The translations under genes and the position numbers were made by a program. The notes beneath the pieces were generated by a model, which made no database searches, was not told the origin of the DNA, and worked only from the letters and a program-made list of their open reading frames with translations. This document shows positions 46,597 to 57,726 of a stretch of 64,000 nt of DNA, piece after piece; position 1 is the stretch's first letter, and the number at the start of each line of letters is the position of its first letter. Source of the DNA: Flaveria trinervia (Eukaryota > Streptophyta > Magnoliopsida > Asterales > Asteraceae); assembly GCA_025506515.1 (NCBI GenBank), contig CM046456.1, positions 69,946,313-70,010,312 on the forward strand, in the 5' to 3' direction.

Positions 46597-49421
46597 TTAA
46601 TTCATATTTGGGACCCAAGCCTTAACTGGCTTGGGTGACCCAAAGGAATCACACATCATAAACTCAACCCATTGTCCTTTAGAGGTTGAGGGCATATCTT
46701 TCTTCTTATGATTCTCCCTATCAGACCCTATACTTGATTTTTCTTTCCATAAGCTAGTTTTGTGTAAGGCATGTTTGTGGTAAACAGATGACTGACTTAT
46801 TGCTTGAACTTTTGGTACACTAACACTCTTAGGTGGAGTGTTAGATCTTAATTTAGAAGAACTTGGTTATGTGTCATAAAGTTCAATTTTCTTTCTGGGT
46901 GTCTGATAGTAAGGAAAATTTGTAGAAATATGTCCCCGTTTCCCACAACTATAGCAAGATCTTGCTTCTACGGACAGAGGAAAACTTTTATATGATGTTG
47001 AGTTTAGTGAAGGTGTGAGGTGTGTTTGGTTTGGTTTTGTCACTACTCTTTTAGATGTATCATTTCTATTAAAAAAATTAATTGTTTTTTACATTTTGAA
47101 CATCTTTAACGTGCCCTTTGGTTGGACTTTGATGACTAACACGTGTGTGGTTAACTCGTTTAGTCAGTTTGGGTTCTGAAATGGACTTTGGTGAACCTGA
47201 CCTTACATTAACCCTTTTAAATGCATCATCTAAGTTCTCAATAGGCATCTTGCCTTTTGATTTCAAAGTAGCCTTCTTCTGTTTAGTGACAGATTTCACT
47301 GGTTTACCCGTGGAATCAGGATCACTAACTAGAGGAGTAGACACCACATCATCCTTAATTTGATTGTTATTAACTGGTCTACATTTTGTATTTAAAAGTA
47401 GCTCATGTGATGGTGGAACTACTTTGTATCCCAAACCTTCCCTATTGTTTCGTTCTTTCACTAAGTTCTATACTATGTGAGAAGAACTAGCCCAACTATG
47501 CAGTTTTTGTTTTAATGAATTAACCTTGACTTCCAAAACTGCTTTTTTCCTTTTTGGTTTCTTCTAATGAGTTTAAATAAAACTTTATATCATTAGATTG
47601 ATTTAAGGCAACAACCTTGGTTTCCCTTAGTTGTTTACCCAAAAGCTCTATCTTTTCTTTAAAACTGCACTTATTTTTTTTAATATACGATTAGCTTCAA
47701 TACAGAGTTGTAAATCATTTACTAAGTTATCATTGTGTTCTAATAACCTAGAAAATTTCAAGTCAATGCTTTTTCTAAATTTATCACATTCATGACAAGC
47801 ATGTCTATCAAATAACTGGTCTAGAGAACTTACCTATGATGAATCGGTTGAATCAGCCATCAAAGAAGAATTGGATCCTTTGGTGGCTGCTGATTCTGAA
47901 CTTGTTGTCCTAAGCTCTTCTTCAACCAGGTGATTTACCACACTCGCAGCTTCTTCGGTATCTGACATCGCTTGCTTGGCTATACTCTCACCTTCACTGG
48001 CAGACCCATCATCCAATGCTTCTACACAAGCAATGTTTGATTCTCCAGGAGAGACAAATCAGAAGGACGAGACTTGTCCTTCATCACCTTGGGCAGTTAG
48101 TGCTTTAGTCTCTTTATTTGCAGAACTGGTTCCAACCATGTCTTTGTCTTAACGGTTGAAAGTAGGGAATGGGTTACCATTTCCAGTTTTCTTGGGCTTC
48201 ACACATTCACGTTTAAAATGCCCTTTTTCACTACAATTGAAGTAGGTGACCTTGGTTTTGTCGAAACCAAAGGTCATATCTTTTGTGGGTACAAGATTCT
48301 GACCCGTCTTCTTAATGAACTTTTTAGCTCGTCTAACTGCACTTGCTAGAGCCCACATGATATCCATCCTCTCCAGCTCATTCTCGTCAACCTGCTCATA
48401 GTCTTCATCAGCAAGATGACAATTTTCGATCTTCCCAGCAACTAAACCATCATAAGATTGAAGGACAATGCTAGAAGATCCATGTTCTCTTTTGCAACCT
48501 CCACTGTGATATTACCGAGATTCTCGGTCTTCAACTTTGTTGTATTGGCTTCAGGCAATATATATTGGGTAGACGATGACCCAGTCGTTTCTGGTCCTAA
48601 AGAAGTGGATTGAGAAGGAGCCGTGGAACTGAACACAAAAGTTGTTTGAAGTGGTGCTCCTGAACCAGTTGGATTGGGAACCAAGTTGTAGAGTGAAGGA
48701 TTTTGAACATAAGATTCTTTCTTCAATTTGTATTTCATCCTCAGTTCCTCCTCCCTTAACTTCAAGATGAAGTCATTTATGTCCAACGTGGCAAGTATAT
48801 CATTCTGTCTCAGGTTGGACACAAATGAATTCTATTTCTCAGGCAAACCATCTACAAAGTTTGAAACTTTATCTTCCATAGACGTCGTTACACCATGAGT
48901 GTGTAGCTCACACATCAGATGGTACAACTTGTTGATGATGTCATCCAAGCTCTCATTCCCAATTGAGGAGAAGTTATCAAACTCTTTCTTGAGAGCTTTA
49001 GCCTTTAATGCCTTTAACGTTGCATTTCCATCATACCTCTTCTCTATTGCCTCCCATAGCTTTTTGGCCTGCTTGTTCTCAGAAAATTGGTGAAAGATGT
49101 CTTTCGGGATTGACTGAGTCAGCAGAGCATAGACATTCTTCTCAACATTGAAGAGTATCTTCTGAGCCTCGCTCATTCCACCTAGCATCACTTTACTCTA
49201 TTTACTCTTACTGGTACCGTGTAACCAGTCTCTATAGAAGTCCAGAGATTTGGATCCACTCTATTTAGGTAAATCTCGAACCGCTGTTTCCATTGTGGAT
49301 AGTCATCCAACGTTATAAGCTTCAGCGGTTTATTGTGATTTCCTATCTCATTCTCCAGAAGCAAAAGGCTCTAGATACGTGAGTCCTCCCCGGCAATAAA
49401 AATTAAAAACTAATCTTCCAT
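46597..49421 (-). pseudogene. Sirevirus B gag
   Basis: It likely starts at 49421 (MED, then a TAG stop at codon 4). A UBN2-type capsid region follows: LITLDDYPQWKQRFEIYLNR, LWEAIEKRYDG and LKKEFDNFSSIGNESLDD (49330-48850). The first zinc knuckle near 48235 reads YFNCSEKGHFKREC, with Tyr in place of the first Cys. A second knuckle near 46960, CYSCGKRGHISTNF, lacks its last Cys. A long Ser/Lys/Thr-rich stretch lies between. The end is KAWVPNMN-TAA (46599-46597), followed by a pyrimidine-rich TTTCTTTGACTGTGCAG. Stops and shifts near 49195, 48830, 48120 and 47070 break the frame. Confidence 0.82.
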
Positions 49422-49439
49422 TTGTATGAACTTTGTACT

Positions 49440-49690
49440 TTTAGAACAGGATAACTTCAATCGTGCGAATGGACAATGCGTATGGATCACTCGTGCGATT
49501 GAAGAGTGCGAATGAATTCAGTCGTGCAATTGGATTCAGTCGTGCGTATGAACAAGGTGAATGGACTCAAACGACTGAAGGTGTTCAGTCGTGCGAATGA
49601 AGGATACGACTGAGTTCATTCGTGCGAATGGAGTGTGCGAATGAGTTCAATCGTACGAATGAGCTATTCGTGCGACTGAAGGCTGCTGTG
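49440..49690. repeat. Palindromic motif cluster in the 5' untranslated region of Sirevirus B
   Basis: About a dozen variants of TCAGTCGTGCGAATGAA lie between the primer binding site and the gag start. Examples are near 49517, 49537, 49581, 49616 and 49650. It is the third location of the same motif within this element. Confidence 0.8.
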
Positions 49691-49890
49691 TTTGGAAAAA
49701 TTGAATTTTTGACACTTAGACACGAATTACGATTTACCCGGAAACCCTAATCTGCCGTTTGACGAAAAACTTCAACTTTAGTGCCTGGAAACATCGTAAA
49801 ACACCATTGGACTCAAAAAGATGACTCTTTTGAGTTAAAACGTGAATCTTGACACAATTCTAATTGAATCAAACGCAAAATCAGAGGCAA

Positions 49891-49902
49891 GCTCTGAAGC
49901 CA
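49891..49902 (-). other. Primer binding site of Sirevirus B
   Basis: The minus strand reads TGGCTTCAGAGC two bases after the LTR end (...GACA at 49905). It differs at two positions from the initiator-methionine complement TGGTATCAGAGC. Confidence 0.65.
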
Positions 49903-49904
49903 CT

Positions 49905-50673
49905 TGTCAGGACCGTGTACGTACAGAATACTAACAGATTCTGCGTTTATACTGAATCAAATAGTGTGGAATCGTATTTGATTGGCGATCCAATCCATGA
50001 GAACAAATACCCGATTGATATAAGATTGAAACTAAATATTATGAACGAATAGAGATCGATCAAGAATGATCTATGAAGTTGGACAGGCTTCCTTGAATGT
50101 TCTAGACGGCTAGGGTTCGTGTATTATGAAGTATTCTCTCAATTGTTTCGAATTGTTATGTTTTTCCATGAATTAAGTGGTATTTATAGGTTAGGGGTTT
50201 TCAATCGTACGACTGAACCATTAGCATGGTTTAGTGATGCGAGTGACTCACGCGATTGATCCATACGCACAAGTGAAGGTTCAGTCGTGCGACTGACTCA
50301 CGCGATTGATCCATACGCACAACTGAAGGTTTAGTCGTGCGACTGAGTCAATCTTATGTCTCAATCGTGCGACTGAACACTGGTCCATAAGTATGATGTA
50401 TTCATGTGTATGGTCCATGAGCATGGGCCATTAGCATGAATACTCATCCCTCTAGGTTGAACACATTACTCAATCATTATTGACTTTGAATTGTGTACAA
50501 CTACCTCAACCTATATAGTAAGTTCATTATATTTTAACACAATAATAATATGAAATATTTAACGTTATAAACATCAACCACATATTATATTTCATTGACC
50601 CCATTCATTACAATTATGTAAGACATGAAAGACATATACATTAAGCACATAAACTAGATACACATGTATCTAC
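49905..50673 (-). repeat. 5' LTR of Sirevirus B (769 bp)
   Basis: On the minus strand it runs from TGTAGATACATG at 50673 to ...CTGACA at 49905. It holds palindromes (50201-50400, including the exact TCAGTCGTGCGACTGA at 50281-50296) and a TATA box, CCTATAAATA (50181-50190). The nearest palindrome ends about 12 bp upstream of that box. It shares 50043-50673 with the truncated copy at 25064-25667. Confidence 0.88.
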
Positions 50674-53547
50674 AGTTACCATCACCATTCATCAACACCA
50701 GCTCCACCATGAAGGCATCGAACGTTTATTAGTTTTCCACTTGCATTCATCATGATTAAGTGATTAATCACTCGCATCCATCATCATCATCATCAAATTC
50801 GTATCGGTTTCGCATTCATCACCATTAACCCAATAGTCGATATGAATCCCATGACCTTTAATTGAATCGCCGGTTTCGGCCCTTCATCTTCAAGGGTGGA
50901 TTGTCAATCTCATTTACGTTTCACTATCCTCTACCTATAAACCCTGCTCCCATAAAATTAGTTTTAGCATTCACACCGACAACGTCACTTAGGTATGCTA
51001 CACTACGATCGGCGAATGTCCTTCGCTAAGTTATGGTAAAGTCTACCTAGCTAGAGAGCATAATCTACATATAATAAATCGGAACTGACTATTCTTTACT
51101 AATCGATCAAAATTTTGGATCAGCTAACATAGATTTGGGTATAACTTCATGAATTTTAGTTTCTCGTTTTTTGTTTCTTCTTAATTCGATGTGTTCTATC
51201 AAATGTTCCCAAAATTAGGGTTTATTTTCATTGTTTGTTGTGTTAGAGATGATGATTCTACAGTGACTTTTGTTTGTATTGTTGTAATATTGTTGTTTAT
51301 CTTATTTTCAAACAAAAAAACTTGATCTTTGGTTTTCCAAACCTTTTTTTCTTATTTTGGGGCTTCTAAAGTGTTCTTTGGTGATTGACGATGAGTTTAA
51401 GATGTATATATTTTTTAATTTCTCTGTAATTAATCTTTTACTTGTTTTAGGTTTACAGGTGTTCAAAGCATCTTTATTCCTCAAAAGAACTACAATCACA
51501 TCTACTAACAAACAAACATACCCGATATCAACTCATAGTATGAACTATTTGAGATCTAAAATTGATTTTTTATTTTCTTGAAAAGTTAACATGTAATATA
51601 TATTTTTGGACTGAAGTTGATGTGGTGGATAATCCTTTTGACCTAAATATAAGCTGCGTTTACAGGTCTGCATGTGTCTGGAAACCGAATGCAATGTATT
51701 CTACACATAGTGTTTCAAACAACAATTTATAAATTTTGAACTTCATGTTATTTGAGTAATTTAACAAGTGAGTAGGAACCATCTCATGGATATTTGCTTA
51801 TAAATTTGTTGGAATAGTCTCAAACACAAAGCTTTTACTGAAATAGATGTGTAATAGAATTTCTAATGACAAGGTGGTGAAAAAAATAGCATTTACACTT
51901 TTGATTCTTTAATTGTGTAATTCATATATGTTAATGTCCTTTGTGTTTAGGCTAGCTTTTTGGTGTGAAATTAGTATTTACATTTTCAAATTAATCATCT
52001 TTAGTTATGTTTGAATATAAACTTATGGTTGGATATAAACTTATGGTTACGTATAAATGCAGTCCAAATTAAAACAGTAGGTGGGCACTTTAATTGTTTC
52101 CATTGATATAACTCCTATTCTGATTTATGATTTATTTGTATTGTATCTTAATCACGTCAACTGGGTAAAAGAAATTGTCTTATGTAGTGCTAGAAAACAG
52201 AGAGTTGGAATGATGTTCCTCAATATGAGAGATTTTTGTTCTTTAATTAATTCTTAAGGTTTCCTAAAAAAAATCATGCAATCTGATGTTCTTCAATAAC
52301 TTATTTATGAAACTATGATGTATGTTAGGCAAACAATTCTGCATGGGATTTGCCTTGCTGTCTTCCACCAATAGTGTTCAGTAAAGTGAGCAAACCTGTG
52401 TTTTCTATTTTGTTAACTTTTGATTAAGTTTATTTCGTAGATTATATAAAATAAATGATTTGTGGCTCTAATTTCAGGTATCACCTCTCTTATGCATGTT
52501 GAATATGATGCAATCTCCATTATTATGATTATGATATGTTAATAATCTGTTAATTTTCATATGGTAGTTTTGTGAAAGTTCCAATAGCTTTCAAAAACGC
52601 AATGGATGAGCTAATTAAAGGTAATTAATTTAAGCTTTTAAACGCAATGAATAGCTTTTACAAATAGTGTTCAAATTAGGATTATAAGTTCTTTAATAGT
52701 TTGAACATTATAGCTTTACTCAATTCTGATGTGCTAAGGTTTTTTTAATCTCATGTCATAGAATTCATAGAGTTCTAATTGAATTTAAAACATCTTAAAT
52801 AGGGATTTTTGTTTTAGGCTTTCTATAATTATTATTTTATTTATGTTGGTGTATGTTTAGATTATTTATATATTTTTTATTTCTTTGAGGTTGATATCTA
52901 TGCATGAAAACCATATGTTTCTTGCTCAAGTGGATGTATGTTTTATAGGTTTGTTTATTGTACTAATTTTCATGTGTTAACGGTAGGTATACATCACGTT
53001 TATACCATATTATCTTGTGCTTATTTGATATGTTTAGCTTCCTAATATCATTAGAGATAGCTCAAAAGCCATTTACCATGGTATGAGTGTCCATATTAGT
53101 GGATCAATAGATGATTAAATAAGGAGGAAGACTTGCATGACATGGGTAATTTAAATAAAATTTTAATTCTTACATAGCATTAAGTAATGATGAGCTCCAA
53201 GCTACATAGAAGAAACTAAAAAAATAATGTTTATTCGTATGTTTTCTTTATCATTCTTATAAATGCGACATTGTGTTTAAACCATCCTGTAAGAGCAAAA
53301 GATGGACATTGTTTAAAAAGTGCAATGAAACATTTGATTCCTTTAAATAATATAAGTATTTTTTTCTTTCTCCTTTATAGATACAGTTATGTTATTTTAA
53401 TTCAATCTATCATTCAGCAAGGCTATGAAGTTAATTAAAACCACAATACCAAGGAGAAAAGGGCTCTCTCACTATTGGAGGTTAGTATTGAATTAGATTC
53501 AGGCTACATGTGACAAGTCCGCAGCAACACGCGGGTATACTTGCTAG
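50674..53547 (+). mobile_element. AT-rich non-coding region ending in a Helitron-like 3' terminus
   Basis: No gene can be supported. Intron-like stretches with TTTACAG acceptors occur near 51456 and 51664. The right end reads CCGCAGCAACACGCGGGTATACTTGCTAG followed by T (in parts: short hairpin CCGC...GCGG at about 53520-53535, then CTAG at 53544-53547). This fits a Helitron 3' end on the plus strand, inserted in a TA-rich target. The 5' end is not located and may lie left of Sirevirus B, so the start given is only the limit of the local interval. Confidence 0.4.
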
Positions 53548-53549
53548 TA

Positions 53550-53551
53550 TG

Positions 53552-53635
<84 letters not shown>

Positions 53636-53636
53636 C
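53550..53636. repeat. (TA)n microsatellite
   Basis: A nearly pure alternating TA tract of about 85 bases beside the Helitron-like end. Tracts of this length often have uncertain length in assemblies. Confidence 0.95.
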
Positions 53637-53913
53637 ATCTCATAAAAAAATTGAGATTATTTTAAAAACGGGTGAATTTTTTTAAAAATGAAGGAAAATT
53701 TTGAAAATGGGGGGAAGTTGTACATTGTGGGGTAATGTGGTGTAATAGTTAGTTAGATTCTATTATTAAAGTGTAACTTTTTGTTGTATTAGAGTTAATT
53801 GGTTATCCCGATAAATGTGAGTTAACAACCGTTTTTTTATATAAATACTATAAATATTATATGTTTTAAGGTGGATTTACGCTTTAATTCAATACAGACA
53901 TTTGTATATCTAA
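53637..53913. other. AT-rich spacer
   Basis: No coding, RNA or element signal recognised. Confidence 0.6.
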
Positions 53914-54992
53914 CTAGGTTAGTCCTTGTGTATTACACGGATTGAATAAATAGATTATTAAATAATTAGAAAAAATTATGAATTATAAACTATGCTTGAA
54001 TTAAAAAATATGATTATAAGTATTTATAAATACCTACTTTAAGTAAATAAACAATAATATATTTTTCTTAAACTTTTGTTTTATAAAAAAATTGTGGTTT
54101 TTAACATTTCGCTTTAAGTAAAATGGTTTTTTTTATGTTTTGTTTTTTTGTTTTTAAAAAGTGTGTTTTAAATTTAAAATAAATAGATTTTCAATTTATT
54201 AAATTATATATCTTTTAATTTAAAATGATATTAGTAATATTATTAGCATTCAATATTAATTTTAGTAATAAAGAGAATGAGTAAGTTAGTAAGATGAGTT
54301 ATACGATTGCGTCATGTATTATCTTATATTTTTTTCTTATTATAGATAGATTGATAAACAAATAGATAGATATATATAAAGATAGATATTTTAATATAAG
54401 ATATTAATTTTATATATGTAATAGTTCGAGAAAATAAAATAATTATATAATTTTTTTAACTATATTATTTAAATAGTTTTATTTTTAAATATTCGTATTA
54501 AGATTCTTTTATAAAAGAATTTATTTTCATAAAAAATAATTTATTAAAAACTCTGGTTTGTAATTATTCTAGCTGTTTTAATAAGATTATTTTTAGAAAA
54601 GTTCACATTTTTATAATTTTTTTAAAAAAGGATAGATTTAAAATATTTTGTTTCAAAAAGGTTTAGTGTTTTTTGAAAATTTTATATTATATAAAAAAAT
54701 TATTATTAGTTCTATTTTAGTTAATAATGTGATTTACATTTTTCTTAATAAAATCTAGTTTTATAAAAATACATTTATTTTAAAAAATCAAGATGAGAAA
54801 GAGAAATAGTGCAATTAATAAAATTAATTTTTAATAAGAGAGAAAAATTAATTTTAATGTTTAAATTACTACAATACTCTTTTGGATGAAAAAAAGATGA
54901 TGATGATGTTTATAAAAATGACAAATGGCAAAGTGATAGGTCAAAAGAATGAAAGGTGGATTTAGAAAACTTTTTTTATTAGAATATATAGA
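53914..54992 (-). mobile_element. Short non-autonomous Helitron (1079 bp)
   Basis: On the minus strand it starts TCTATATATTCTAATAAAA at 54992 and ends CCGTGTAATACACAAGG (an imperfect hairpin) then ACTAACCTAG at 53914. The base before TC is A and the base after CTAG is T, which is the A-T target of Helitrons. The interior is extremely AT-rich and encodes no Rep/helicase, so any mobilisation depended on another element. Confidence 0.7.
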
Positions 54993-55152
54993 TATATGTA
55001 TCACAAATAACTAAATTAATGAAAAATATAATTAAAAGAAATAGAAATAAATAAGTTTGAAATTTCGGTTCCACCACCAGTGTCAGCCAGTTCAAATGAA
55101 AAACAATTCAAATACACACAAACGAAAATATTCTATGACGCTCCGGGTTCAA

Positions 55153-55293
55153 CGAATCTGTCCGACGAATCTGTCCGACGAATCTGTCCGACGAATCTGT
55201 CCGACGAATCTGTCCGACGAATCTGTCCGACGAATCTGTCCGACGAATCTGTCCGACGAATCTGTCCGACGAATCTGTCCGACGAATCTGTCC
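55153..55293. repeat. Perfect 13-bp minisatellite, about 11 copies
   Basis: Unit CGAATCTGTCCGA is repeated head to tail without any mismatch; the last copy is cut to 11 bases. Because 13 is not a multiple of 3 and the unit has no stops, all three plus-strand frames are open and encode the same 13-residue cycle. The open frames here are therefore a by-product of the repeat. Confidence 0.95.
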
Positions 55294-56069
55294 ACGTTAA
55301 TGTAGACATACCAGAGGGCGAACCATCTAGTTAACTCTATTAAAAAGATTATATTATAGGTAATGGCAACATAATGGGAGAAGAGAAGACAATAATTCTT
55401 TGAATCTTTATTAAATGTTGTGCTTGCAAGCCATCCTCCCATGTGTATTTACACCTCCATCATCAATATCATCGCCTTTCCTTTAATTATTTTAATCATC
55501 CAATTCCTTCCTCCTTCCATCTTTTCTTCTTTCCATTGTGGTATTTGTTTGTTAATCATTGAGTGATTTCTTTATCACCAACCTTCTCTAAGTTCATATT
55601 TACAACCTATTCTCCCTTTTTGATATTAATTATTTTTCACTTTAACCATAACTATAAGGACCGTTGTACCTTTCTTCTTTCCTTTTCTTTCTAGTTTTTG
55701 ATAACACATGTCACGAGCTTTAGGTTTCGATTGTTTCCTTTGCTTTGAAATGAAGGGAAATAATTTATTATGATCATCTTTTTCTTCTCTTTACCACGAC
55801 AAAATTCAAGATTGAAATTGAAATTGAAGACGAACGCCGTAAGACTTTGTTGTTTCCCTTCATGCCATCAAGCTCTCTGTGTTTTGCACTTCCCCTTTTC
55901 CATAATTTCACTCCCTGTCTCTGTGTGTGTCTCAGAGAAAGAGGCTGATTGCATGCAACTGAATCAGGTTTCTTTATTTGGTTCACGGGTCAGAGAAATT
56001 AAGAGGCTGATTATTTTCATCCAAATCCCACAACAAATTCCTGTGTAGGGCTTACTAAGCTTTCCTGTG

Positions 56070-56105
<36 letters not shown>

Positions 56106-56251
56106 ATGAATTGCTTGATTTCTGTTCAAATTGATTGAATTCCGTTCAAGACTCTGCATAAAGGTGAGAGATTTTCTCCTTTGCAGTTAGTTTTTGTTAC
56201 ATGTCCCTGTTTCAGCATAAACTATGATGAGACTGTTATATCGAATTTGAA
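55294..56251 (+). other. Upstream region and 5' leader of the fucosyltransferase-like gene
   Basis: Pyrimidine-rich, non-coding. It includes a (GA)n tract at about 56075-56104. A possible small leader intron is bounded by AAAG/GTGAGAG (56162) and TTTGCAG/TTAG (56187), but it is very short for a plant intron. No clear TATA box was singled out. Confidence 0.4.
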
Positions 56252-57482
56252 ATGGACTTATCGCATTGTAAATTGTTTAGGAGTTCTTTAGTCTCAAAAA
56301 CCTTGTTCTTGATTGTAACGGGTTTGATCATACGCACCCTTGTTGTCCCCGAATCCCCGCACAAAGTCCATCTGCAGGTAGAACTGAAGTCTGGCATATC
56401 CAGAATGAAGTATTTAGAGGTTCCCCAGATCGTATGGGGACTAAACAACCAAAAGATTGCTTTCGCCAGAGCCTGCTTAACCGCAAGACTGCTCAACCGA
56501 ACCCTTCTCATGCCTAGCTTAAGTGCAACTTTGTTTTACAAAGAAATCGACCAACTGCAGCCCATTTCACTTGAGAAGGTGTTTCACTTGAGAAATTTAA
56601 TTCCCTTTGTAAAGGTTTGTCCAGTTGGGTCGATACTCAGATCTCCGGAACCGTAGCAACATCCTAGTGGTTCAAAAGGGTAGTGGAAGAAGATGGACGG
56701 CAGAGCGAGATCTTGATCAACTCATGGAATTGAGGAAGAACCATGATGACTTTGAGACGATTCAGATAGCTGGAAAGAACCCGTTTCTATGGCATGATCA
56801 TTTTCCCGTCAAGGATTACGCCAAGGTTTTCGAGTGCCTAGTTTTGGTAGACGAAATCTCAAAAGAAGCTGATAAAGTTGTAGCTAAAATAAGAGAGCTG
56901 GGAACTGAATCAAAGATGAACGGATATGTAGCGGTCCATATGAGGATTGAAAAAGACTGGATGATACACTGCAAGAAACGAGAACAGAGATCAAATGTGT
57001 CAGAGATTTGTAGTAGTAAAGATGAGATCATGAGTAGAGTAGCAAACATCCCCGGTCTGAAAACGCCAACGGTTGTTTACCTTGCTGTAGCTGATGCACT
57101 TGTTGAAGAGGGTTTGCTTTTGAATGGTTGGAGGGAGGGTTTGGTGGCAGTTGAGAAGAAGAAACTGGGTGTGGTAGAGATTTACAAGAAGCATCCGTAT
57201 CTGATTCAGGCTGCAATTGACTATGAAGTTTGCTCAAGGGCGGACGTGTTTGTGGGGAACAGTTATTCGACCTTTTCAAGCCTGTTGGTGCTCGAAAGGA
57301 GCACGAAGATGGTGAGAATGGGCGTCGTGACAGCATGTAGGATTGGGATGGATGTAAGATGGCCATCTTTTGCTTATAATCTCAAGGCCACGGGAGACTC
57401 GGGTGCTCGCCCATGGATGACAAGTTTATCTGCTTCAAGCTTACAAGCAATAAGTTACGGGTCAAATAACATTTCATGTTGA
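56252..57482 (+). pseudogene. O-fucosyltransferase-family protein, frame broken by two one-base deletions
   Basis: The product resembles plant GDP-fucose O-fucosyltransferase-like proteins, type II Golgi enzymes predicted to use GDP-fucose. A hydrophobic signal anchor spans residues about 14-34 (LVSKTLFLIVTGLIIRTLVV). It is followed by NNQKIAFARACLTARLLNRT and LMPSLSATLFYKEID, and, in the second frame, GRYSDLRNRS, GKNPFLWHDHFPVKDYA, YVAVHMRIEKDWMIHC and the C-terminal DVFVGNSYSTFSSLLVLER. The first frame runs 56252-56656 and the second resumes near 56600. The shift is explained by two missing T residues, near 56590 (CACTTGAG) and near 56616 (GGTTTGTCC). The remaining roughly 410 codons are intact and intronless, with no other stop. 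This is either a very young pseudogene or an intact gene with homopolymer errors. Confidence 0.75.
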
Positions 57483-57726
57483 GTATATAATTTCAATTTA
57501 TTCATCATCCATTCTTTCTTTCTGGTTGTATATGGTAACATGTAAACAAGGATGGTTTTGTGGAATACGATACAGTCCTATTGTGTTTGCTTAAATTTAT
57601 GTTATAATATCCCATGAGTGGGGCTGTGAGCGCCTAGATGGCTCTGAAGAACATAATTCCAAGTTCACGAGTTAGGTGTACTTTCGGATCCAAATGACAT
57701 GAAGGCAAACTTGGAAGGGCCAGTAT
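57483..57726. other. 3' flank of the fucosyltransferase-like gene
   Basis: AT-rich sequence with no further feature recognised; it presumably holds the 3' untranslated region. Confidence 0.5.

Larger units (their letters stand above)
25064..50673 (-). mobile_element. Ty1/copia Sirevirus B with two nested insertions
   Basis: Direct-repeat LTRs lie at 25064-25667 (3' LTR, truncated) and 49905-50673 (5' LTR). The minus-strand order is 5' LTR, primer binding site, gag, protease-integrase-RT-RNase H, long spacer, third ORF, polypurine tract, 3' LTR. A hAT element (41061-44023) interrupts RT, and a gypsy element (26938-36218) interrupts the third ORF region. Without these insertions the element would be about 13.4 kb, large but plausible for a Sirevirus with a third ORF. 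The base pair run after the 5' LTR (GTTAC, 50674-50678) cannot be checked as a target duplication because the other end is truncated. Confidence 0.9.

Noticed and set aside
51308..51581. Short frames in the AT-rich region right of Sirevirus B
   Set aside because: Opposite-strand overlapping frames in AT-rich DNA with no domain and no codon signature.
55057..55442. Three overlapping frames over the 13-bp array (82-97 codons)
   Set aside because: All are produced by the stop-free minisatellite; the flanking codons show no conserved protein.
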